A stretch of 5,876 nt of DNA, from positions 1 through 5,876 of the forward strand of contig JAFGIT010000415.1 of the NCBI GenBank assembly GCA_016929465.1, given 5' to 3'. This document shows, piece after piece, positions 1 through 4,898 of the stretch (position 1 is the stretch's first letter; every line of letters begins with the position of its first letter). Origin of the DNA: Candidatus Coatesiibacteriota bacterium (GTDB taxonomy: Bacteria; B130-G9). The notes below the pieces were generated by a model. The model saw nothing but the letters and a program-made list of their open reading frames with translations, had not been told where the DNA came from and searched no databases. The position numbers and the translations under genes were made by a program.

Positions 1-29
1 AGCACAATCTTACGAATCTTTCTAGACAT
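1..29 (-). CDS. 5' end of an unidentified gene, cut by the left window edge
   Basis: An ATG at 29-27 opens a frame reading MSRKIRKIV before the window ends. A perfect AGGAGG lies 8 bases upstream (43-38), and a good promoter lies just beyond it, so this is very probably a real translation start, although only nine codons are visible. The visible residues are basic, and no family can be named. The gene follows the Mrr-TPR gene on the same strand with a gap of only 33 bases. It has its own promoter and a dyad-symmetric site, so it may be regulated separately from the genes upstream. It could be a third component of the accessory module or an unrelated neighbour. Confidence 0.6.
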
Positions 30-31
30 GA

Positions 32-57
32 TATAATCCTCCTAATCGAGGATTATA
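32..57. promoter_or_regulatory. Perfect 10-bp inverted repeat over promoter and ribosome site
   Basis: Arms TATAATCCTC and GAGGATTATA are exact reverse complements separated by 6 bases (32-41, 42-47, 48-57). One arm contains the -10 hexamer of the downstream promoter. The other contains most of the AGGAGG site and ends two bases before the ATG. As DNA this is a typical place for a repressor operator covering the -10 and start site. As RNA, in read-through transcripts from the Mrr-TPR gene, it would form a hairpin masking the ribosome site. No T-run follows either arm, so an intrinsic terminator is unlikely. Confidence 0.6.
38..43 (-). promoter_or_regulatory. Consensus Shine-Dalgarno AGGAGG for the left-edge gene
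   Basis: The minus strand reads AGGAGG, then 8 bases, then ATG, which is ideal spacing. It is what supports the truncated gene at 1-29. The last four bases of the site belong to one arm of the inverted repeat at 32-57 and the first two to its loop. A transcript that includes both arms would therefore pair part of the ribosome site. Confidence 0.75.
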
Positions 58-79
58 CCACCTCAATTTGGGAACGCAA
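52..79 (-). promoter_or_regulatory. Extended -10 sigma-70-type promoter for the left-edge gene
   Basis: The minus strand has a consensus TATAAT at 57-52, preceded by TG and one base to give the extended -10 form TGGTATAAT. A TTGCGT -35-like hexamer sits at 79-74 with a 16-base spacer, inside the last codons of the Mrr-TPR gene. Transcription would start near 46-45 and give a leader of under 20 bases. Such a transcript would contain the ribosome site but not the far arm of the inverted repeat. The -35 matches only three of six positions, so the call rests on the extended -10 and the well-placed gene start. Confidence 0.55.
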
Positions 80-1478
80 CACTAGCTTCGGTCCATCTAG
101 CACATTCTGCGTGGAGATCGGCGATACTGCAAAGGAGGCGTGCCCGGCCGGCTTTGTCTCCCAATTGACTGCTAATCTTGTATGATCTGTCATATAGATC
201 CAGAGCCCTATCGAGGTCTTTGCGTTCGGCGTGGAGATTAGCCATGCACGCAATCGCTCTGGCCTCACCTGCCTTGTGCCCTAATTCGCGGCAAATGGAG
301 AGGGATGTGCTGTAGCACCCAAGCGCCCTGTTGTATTGAAGGCTGCTGAGATTGATGTTCCCGATATTAATAAGAGCAACTGCCTCGCCTGGCTTGTTGC
401 CCAACCGATGGAATGTCTCAAAAGCCCTTTCAAAGCAACCGGAAGCCTCGGAGTCATTGCCGCGGCTACGATGAATCAGGCCTATTTTGTTTAATGAACC
501 TGCTTGGGCCTCCCTATCACCTATCTTCTTGGACTCGGCGAGAGCATTCTCAAAGCAATCAAGAGCCGATTTGAGGTCGCCTTGTGCTCCATACGCATTT
601 CCGATCCTATTCGAGACCAAGGCGAGATTTCTGCCTTGACCCATTTTTCTATATATTCGGGCTGCCTTAATATAGGAGCCTTGCGCCAATTCATGCTCGC
701 ATCTCGTCTCATGTAAATCGCCAATGCCCACAAGACAGGCTGCTTCACCAGCTTTATCATGGAATCGTCGAAAAACCTCCATGGAGCAACGGAAATACGT
801 CAATGCCTTTTCGCACTCGCCTGATTCGAGAAGCGCCATTGCACGCTCCGTATTCGCTCTAGCCGCACCTAAATCGCCATCGCTCTTAAATTGCTTGCCC
901 GCCATACTCATGCAACTACTATCAGTGGCACTATCTCGCCTGCGAAAATCCAAGATCATCTTTGCGAGTTCATCTCGGTCAACTAATGAACATCCAGACG
1001 CCCGAGCGAGCTCAATTGCGCGTGGTGTGAAGTAGGAGTTCGTTACAACCATTGCGGCATCGCACTTGTAGATGTTCTTAGCTCCCACTACGTCACTAAC
1101 AGCACGTCTGGAGATCCGCTTTGAATAACGCTTGCATTGAACAGCCATTCTAGTATTCCCTCGCGTGGCTATCACGTCTGCGCCATAATCCCCGGATGGA
1201 GGCGTAACTTCCACGGACCATCCCTGATGTTGGAGTAGTTGGGCGACATAATGCTCGAAACCCGTACCATTCATAGAGTCAATGTTATCGATAGACAGGG
1301 CCCGAATCCTCTCCAGACGTCTCTTTCTGGCCTTAACGCTGAAGAAGATAATCAAGGCAATTATAGCGGCTGCCCCAATGGTCATTGGCACTGGATAGTC
1401 TCTAAATAGGTATATAATGCCCCCAATCGCTATGAGAGCCACCCAGGCACAACCGTCGTATCCGCTTCTTCTGCTCAT
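63..1478 (-). CDS. Membrane-anchored Mrr-type restriction endonuclease with C-terminal TPR repeats
   Basis: This 471-residue protein has three parts. Two hydrophobic segments (about residues 11-25 and 31-48), separated by a short RDYPVP turn, form a probable membrane hairpin followed by a basic stretch. Residues about 66-175 match the Mrr catalytic domain of the PD-(D/E)xK superfamily, with E75 in the GTGFE helix, D101 in GADVI and the Q114-x-K116 pair in AVQCKRY. The later VVTNSYFTPRAIELA and LVDRDELAKMI segments also fit that family. Residues about 205-471 contain roughly six tandem 40-residue TPR units with signatures such as IGNAYGAQGD and ALDCFENAL, and end partway through a seventh. Family knowledge suggests it cleaves DNA, perhaps modified DNA, near the membrane, with the TPRs binding a partner or sensing a signal. 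It follows the cyclase-like gene after 136 bases, and an AGGA about 11 bases before the ATG is a weak ribosome site. Target and activity are inferred. Confidence 0.85.
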   Translation of the reverse strand: MSRRSGYDGCAWVALIAIGGIIYLFRDYPVPMTIGAAAIIALIIFFSVKARKRRLERIRALSIDNIDSMNGTGFEHYVAQLLQHQGWSVEVTPPSGDYGADVIATRGNTRMAVQCKRYSKRISRRAVSDVVGAKNIYKCDAAMVVTNSYFTPRAIELARASGCSLVDRDELAKMILDFRRRDSATDSSCMSMAGKQFKSDGDLGAARANTERAMALLESGECEKALTYFRCSMEVFRRFHDKAGEAACLVGIGDLHETRCEHELAQGSYIKAARIYRKMGQGRNLALVSNRIGNAYGAQGDLKSALDCFENALAESKKIGDREAQAGSLNKIGLIHRSRGNDSEASGCFERAFETFHRLGNKPGEAVALINIGNINLSSLQYNRALGCYSTSLSICRELGHKAGEARAIACMANLHAERKDLDRALDLYDRSYKISSQLGDKAGRARLLCSIADLHAECARWTEASVAFPN

Positions 1479-1544
1479 GGGCTACAGAGTCCTACTATCA
1501 ATCCTTGCCAGCAGCTTCTCCGCTTTCCCCAGGTAGTACTGCCA

Positions 1545-1573
1545 ATTTTATTAGAGGGTCGTCCGGAAATCGA
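1545..1573 (-). promoter_or_regulatory. Possible promoter for the Mrr-TPR gene
   Basis: In the AT-rich gap between the cyclase-like and Mrr-TPR genes, the minus strand has TAAAAT at 1550-1545 (five of six matches to the -10 consensus). TCGATT at 1573-1568 (three of six) lies at the ideal 17-base spacing. The start point would fall about 60 bases before the Mrr-TPR ATG. The -35 is weak and AT-rich sequence gives chance matches, so this is only a candidate. Confidence 0.3.
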
Positions 1574-1604
1574 TTGTTATTGCACTTGCCAGTTATCGAC
1601 TTCC
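1565..1604. repeat. Inverted repeat in the cyclase/Mrr intergenic gap
   Basis: GGAAATCGAT (1565-1574) pairs with ATCGACTTCC (1595-1604) with a single mismatch, which becomes a G-U pair in minus-strand RNA and so gives ten consecutive pairs around a 20-base loop. It begins 10 bases after the stop codon of the cyclase-like gene and covers the candidate -35 hexamer of the next gene. It has no T-run, so it is not a classical terminator. It could be an operator or an mRNA-processing or stabilising hairpin. Confidence 0.4.
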
Positions 1605-1614
1605 ACCCCATACG

Positions 1615-2409
1615 TCAGCCGGTCGTTGGCCGAGGAAGTTTTGGCATGATATTTTGTCGATACCAAGAGAAGTACTCATATGTATTTTTATATTTCGACT
1701 CGGCTTTTGGGGGTCTGTCAATTCGATCGATAAGGCGTTTGAAGAGCTTGTCGGATGGGATCCCCGAGTGTTCCTCGGCGAGCCCAAAGTGAAATGGCCA
1801 CGGCACTGTCCACATCTCATTTCTGATATGGCAAGGGGACTTAATGGGAACATTATATCTGACTATCCAAGCCGGGGCTTCATCCATAAACTGTGTGCAT
1901 TCTTGCATCTCTTTCTCCAATGCGGCGAGCTTCTCTCCGGCTTTTGGGGTGGCGATTATGCCTATCCAATCTCCTCGCTCATGCCATGCTGCTGCATCTG
2001 TCACTGCGGGCCCCAGAACGGTATGGTCCTGTTGTATATACTCTCCAATAGCGATCGCTCCGCGAAAAGGCAGATTCTCTTTAATGCCGCACGCGATAAG
2101 AAAGCTGAGCCACTGAAAAGACAAGTATCTCAGGGCAATCTCTGGCCGCTGCTGAATCTGCCATGTGAATACTATATTGTCAGCGAAGGTGACAACTTCA
2201 GGTTCAGGGACATTCTCTGGCACATCCTTGTATATCTTGAGCTGATTCAGTTCGCTCCTAAGCTCCTTGACTTTTACAGGGCGATTTCTTAGAAGGACAT
2301 CTCGCCTTTCAATGAAGTGGCGACATTGGTCCACGGTCATATTCCGAACGCCCAAGGCGTCCAACATAACCACTATGCCCGTTTTAGCCTGGTAGTTTTG
2401 CTTTGTCAT
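1615..2409 (-). CDS. Class III nucleotide-cyclase-like protein, possibly catalytically altered
   Basis: This 264-residue soluble protein has blocks in the order of the class III adenylate/guanylate cyclase fold. VVMLDALGVR (D17) fits the first metal-binding strand, VVTFADNIVF (D77) the second metal-binding hairpin, and FRGAIAIGEY (residues 115-124) the RxGIhxGe strand. VLGPAVTDAAAWHERGDW (131-148) fits the GD-x-VN-x3-R helix. In that last block the usual transition-state Asn and Arg appear replaced (T137 and A141 in my alignment), so it may act differently or only bind nucleotide. The C-terminal 100 residues are unassigned. I prefer the ATG at 2409 because AGAGGAG lies 9 bases upstream. A GTG at 2457 would add 16 residues just after the methyltransferase stop. 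Its partner is probably the downstream membrane nuclease, by adjacency alone. The assignment is by motif order only, and a related palm-fold family is an alternative. Confidence 0.6.
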   Translation of the reverse strand: MTKQNYQAKTGIVVMLDALGVRNMTVDQCRHFIERRDVLLRNRPVKVKELRSELNQLKIYKDVPENVPEPEVVTFADNIVFTWQIQQRPEIALRYLSFQWLSFLIACGIKENLPFRGAIAIGEYIQQDHTVLGPAVTDAAAWHERGDWIGIIATPKAGEKLAALEKEMQECTQFMDEAPAWIVRYNVPIKSPCHIRNEMWTVPWPFHFGLAEEHSGIPSDKLFKRLIDRIDRPPKAESKYKNTYEYFSWYRQNIMPKLPRPTTG

Positions 2410-2418
2410 CGCGTCTAA

Positions 2419-2425
2419 CTCCTCT
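2419..2425 (-). promoter_or_regulatory. Ribosome binding site AGAGGAG that decides the cyclase-like start
   Basis: The minus strand reads AGAGGAG, then 9 bases, then ATG at 2409. The upstream in-frame GTG at 2457 has only a G-run close to it. This site therefore supports the shorter 264-residue product, whose domain begins almost at once, with the first metal-site Asp at residue 17. Confidence 0.6.
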
Positions 2426-2466
2426 ACATGAAGACTGAATATGCCCCCCACATTCACGCCAGCCCC

Positions 2467-3396
2467 CTACCCTCTCTTCCTCGCATACAGGATAATCCCG
2501 CTGCCCTGTTTGAGCCTCGGGGCGATGTAGCGGAGGAGCTTTCTGACGCCGAGGCGGTAGTAGATGACTTTCAGGAGGCGGCGAATCAGGTTGCGGTCGG
2601 CGGTGGAGTGGGGGAAGATGCGCTCTCGGATGCGGCCGTAGTTGCCGCTGCCGCGCTCGAATACTGTAAAGCCGTGCTTTTCGAGCATGAGGCGCAGGGT
2701 GCGCGGCACAAAGAAGCAAAGGTGTGCGGGGACGGCGTCCGGCTCGATGGTGCCGGGCTTTTTGCCATTCGAGATTGCACACAGGATCTTCTCCCAGTGG
2801 TAGAGCTCCCAGGGGACCTGGACCACGATGAAGCCGTCGGGCTTCAGGACGCGGCGGATGACGCTCAGGGCGGTTTTGTGGTCGGGAAAATGCTCGATGA
2901 CGTCGAGCATCAGGATGACATCGAAGTGGTCGTCGGGGTAGTCCGCCTCTTCGAGCGGCAGGTTCTGGACGTAGAGCCCGAGCTCTTCCTTCGCATAGCG
3001 GGCCGAAGGCGGCGAGAGCTCGACCCCATACGTATCCCAGCCGTGCTTGCGGAAGTGATCGAGTAGAAGCCCGTGCGCACAGCCGACCTCGAGGATCCGA
3101 CCGCAGCCCTTGAGCCTGCTGACTGCCTCTAGCCGCTCGTTGAATATCTGCTCGAAAACGTCGCGGTAATCGTGGAAGGTTTTCAGGTAGTCGGCATATC
3201 CGACCGTCGTCGGGTTGTTGTAATAATCCTCGTCGTAGATGTCGGCGATGCTCTCCTGCGCGGGCCTCGGATTGAGATAGACCAGCCCACAGACGCGGCA
3301 TTTTGCGACGCCGTAAAACTCCTTCTGGATAGACAGGAGACGATAATCATCCGCCCCACAAAGCGGACAATGGACGTGTTCAGTCGCCTGTGCCAT
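2467..3396 (-). CDS. SAM-dependent class I methyltransferase with N-terminal zinc ribbon
   Basis: This 309-residue cytoplasmic protein opens with a four-cysteine zinc ribbon (CPLC at 10-13 and CRVC at 33-36). A helical linker containing DIYDEDYYNNP follows. The Rossmann domain shows motif I ILEVGCAHG (about 101-109), the acidic VELSP strand end (125-129) and DVILMLDVIEHFPD (about 159-172). This layout matches the Methyltransf_23-type enzymes common in polysaccharide and sugar-modification clusters, where they methylate sugars or lipid-linked intermediates. The acceptor cannot be read from the sequence. The ATG at 3396 places the zinc ribbon at the very start and overlaps the glycosyltransferase end by 17 bases, implying translational coupling. 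A further-upstream TTG at 3501 would add 35 residues translated from glycosyltransferase and repeat DNA, and I reject it. The GC-rich composition matches the two genes upstream. Confidence 0.85.
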   Translation of the reverse strand: MAQATEHVHCPLCGADDYRLLSIQKEFYGVAKCRVCGLVYLNPRPAQESIADIYDEDYYNNPTTVGYADYLKTFHDYRDVFEQIFNERLEAVSRLKGCGRILEVGCAHGLLLDHFRKHGWDTYGVELSPPSARYAKEELGLYVQNLPLEEADYPDDHFDVILMLDVIEHFPDHKTALSVIRRVLKPDGFIVVQVPWELYHWEKILCAISNGKKPGTIEPDAVPAHLCFFVPRTLRLMLEKHGFTVFERGSGNYGRIRERIFPHSTADRNLIRRLLKVIYYRLGVRKLLRYIAPRLKQGSGIILYARKRG

Positions 3397-4804
3397 CTTC
3401 CCCTTTCTCCCTTCTTGTCCGCCATAGCCTTGGCGAAGGAGGATCCCCTTTTTCCCTACCCCGGACGCGCTGCCAGATGCGAAGCATTGCAGCCGTCGCA
3501 AACATGAGCATCAGCGGCTCGATTGGGAGCCTGTAACGGGGTGCAGCAGTGACCAGGATGTGGAGCGCGATATATGCGAGCATTATCGAGATGAGGACTA
3601 TCTTCTGTCGAGATGCCGGATCGGACCTCCTGAACGCCTGCAGGAAGCCGACCAGGAAGAAGGGCAGCGCAATGCCATAGGGGAAAATCCTTGCGACGGT
3701 GAAAACAAGAGAGTCATGCCCCCTGCCCAGGACTCGAAAGAACTCGAAAAGGTGGACCACGCAGAGGCGAATATAGAGCCCGGGATTTGCGAGTATGAAT
3801 GCCTTCCCCTGAGCATAGAATTTCTCGTTGCGGGTGACCTCGTCGTCGGACGGCAGGATATCGGGGAACTCTACCGTCTCCGGCTTATTGATTTTGAAAG
3901 GTGGGCGCCCGAGGATCCAGGCGTAGGCGTCCGCCTCATCCGTCTCCTGCTGATAAGCCTCGTTGAAGCGATAGTTATTCCGCTCCCAGAGGTTCCAGCC
4001 CTTATTCGGGACAATGACGAGTTTGTCAAACACCTGGTAGTTCCGGATGACCCAGGGCACCAAACAAACGGCAATCGAAAGCAAAAATACGGCCACGGCC
4101 ACCGGCTTGAATGAGCCACGCCGGGGGAAGAGCATGAAAAGGATCGCAAACGGCAGGACGGTCGTCATCGCCGACCTCGTCAAGAGGCCCAGCACCCAGA
4201 TCGCACCCGCGACTGCCGAAAGACCCAGACTGGGGCGCTCTCGAAACCTGATGATGACGTCTATAAAGGCAAGGAAGAAGAATATGAAAATGCTCTCAGT
4301 AAGGGCAACGCCGGTGTAATAGAGAAGGGCTGGATGGATAGCCGTGAGAAGGAGTGTAATCAGCGCGACTCGCTCGCTAAATATCCGCCTCGCAATGTCG
4401 AAGGCGAACCAGCACGATGCTGTCCCGAGAAGCGCCATCAAGAGCCGATAGATGAAGAGGTTGCCCATTCCGAGCAGGTAGTAGGAGAGCGCAAGCGCAA
4501 GCGGATTCAGCGGTGGGATCGCGGCCTGCGGGACATTGGGCCTGATCGTGCCCCATAGGCCACCAAGTTCCCTCTGGCGCTCGAATTTTTTCTTCACCCA
4601 CTCGGGCTGGTCCTCCGGCGGATGCATGATGTCCTCGGATATCGAAAGGCCCCTGCCAGATAGAAAATTGCGGGCGAGCGAATCGTGCAACATCTGGTCA
4701 GGCCCGGGAATGAATTCGTGCGCCGGCAGCGTCACAGCAAAGCCGACCCTGAGGAGAAGGGCGATTAATAGTAGGTTTCGTCCACTGAGCACACGAAGAG
4801 TCAC
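3380..4804 (-). CDS. Polytopic GT-C family glycosyltransferase (ArnT/PMT_2-like)
   Basis: This 474-residue integral membrane protein has an N-terminal membrane helix (about 10-27) and then an extracytoplasmic loop with acidic residues D36 and D41 in GPDQMLHDSLARNF. That is the usual position of the GT-C catalytic Asp. Many further hydrophobic segments follow, and the late APRYRLPIEPLMLMFA segment (about 425-440) is typical of the PMT_2/GT83-like families. Such enzymes use polyprenyl-phosphate sugars to glycosylate lipids or proteins outside the cytoplasmic membrane. The start is a GTG at 4804, with a TGA about 15 bases upstream in frame and a G-run as a modest ribosome site. The tail from about residue 453 (GDPPSPRLWRTRREK) is encoded by a palindromic repeat, so the original protein probably ended near there. 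The donor and acceptor are unknown. Confidence 0.8.
   Translation of the reverse strand: MTLRVLSGRNLLLIALLLRVGFAVTLPAHEFIPGPDQMLHDSLARNFLSGRGLSISEDIMHPPEDQPEWVKKKFERQRELGGLWGTIRPNVPQAAIPPLNPLALALSYYLLGMGNLFIYRLLMALLGTASCWFAFDIARRIFSERVALITLLLTAIHPALLYYTGVALTESIFIFFFLAFIDVIIRFRERPSLGLSAVAGAIWVLGLLTRSAMTTVLPFAILFMLFPRRGSFKPVAVAVFLLSIAVCLVPWVIRNYQVFDKLVIVPNKGWNLWERNNYRFNEAYQQETDEADAYAWILGRPPFKINKPETVEFPDILPSDDEVTRNEKFYAQGKAFILANPGLYIRLCVVHLFEFFRVLGRGHDSLVFTVARIFPYGIALPFFLVGFLQAFRRSDPASRQKIVLISIMLAYIALHILVTAAPRYRLPIEPLMLMFATAAMLRIWQRVRGREKGDPPSPRLWRTRREKGEDGTGD
3414..3444. repeat. Short palindromic repeat inserted at the glycosyltransferase/methyltransferase junction
   Basis: The core is CGCCA, a 6-base loop, then TGGCG (3420-3424 and 3431-3435). 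TCC and GGA outer arms (3418-3420 and 3438-3440) allow an alternative pairing with a bulge. In one minus-strand frame it encodes SPRLWRTRR at the glycosyltransferase C-terminus. In another frame, upstream of the methyltransferase ATG, it encodes LRQGYGGQ. From memory, peptides of exactly this kind recur in predicted proteins of many uncultured bacteria, which points to a dispersed genomic repeat. Copy number cannot be seen from one window. Confidence 0.55.
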
Positions 4805-4828
4805 GAAATCACGCCCCCATCAATGCAC

Positions 4829-4898
4829 CTTGAACCTTGAACTTTGAACCTTGAACTCCCCTCGACAGACTTTGAACCTTCAACTTTGAACTTTGAAC
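4829..4898. repeat. Heptamer tandem repeat array, minus-strand unit GTTCAAR
   Basis: The gap between the radical SAM gene and the glycosyltransferase gene is almost filled by eight 7-bp units. Four (YTTGAAC on the plus strand) occupy 4829-4856 and four occupy 4871-4898, one of these being the variant CTTCAAC. The two blocks are separated by 14 bases of different sequence (4857-4870), exactly two unit lengths, so the phase is kept. The array begins at the base after the radical SAM stop codon. It contains no long hairpin and no T-run. It could be a slippage-prone microsatellite, a binding array or a selfish repeat. Confidence 0.85.

Noticed and set aside
32-57. Intrinsic terminator after the Mrr-TPR gene
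   Set aside because: The hairpin arms are AT-rich and no T-run follows. The overlap with a consensus -10 and AGGAGG fits regulation of the next gene better.
1654-2292. Plus-strand open frame opposite the cyclase-like gene
   Set aside because: No ribosome site or recognisable domain; the opposite strand has ordered cyclase-fold blocks.
2410-2457. GTG at 2457 as the start of the cyclase-like gene
   Set aside because: The ATG at 2409 has a much better ribosome site (AGAGGAG, 9 bases), and the extra 16 residues add no recognisable domain sequence. The GTG remains possible through coupling to the methyltransferase stop.
2428-3066. Long plus-strand open frame opposite the methyltransferase gene
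   Set aside because: It is antisense to a clear methyltransferase in GC-rich DNA, and its Val/Asp/Glu/Ala-rich translation shows no domain. It is a codon-bias shadow.
2384-3301. Second minus-strand frame inside the methyltransferase gene
   Set aside because: Arg/Pro/Leu-rich translation without motifs, in a different frame from the methyltransferase with its clear motif I and zinc ribbon.
3397-3501. TTG at 3501 as the methyltransferase start
   Set aside because: The added 35 residues come from glycosyltransferase coding DNA and the palindromic repeat. The zinc ribbon that normally opens this family begins right after the ATG at 3396.
4829-4898. CRISPR array
   Set aside because: Units are only 7 bp and directly tandem, with a single 14-base interruption. 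There are no regular unique spacers and no cas genes.
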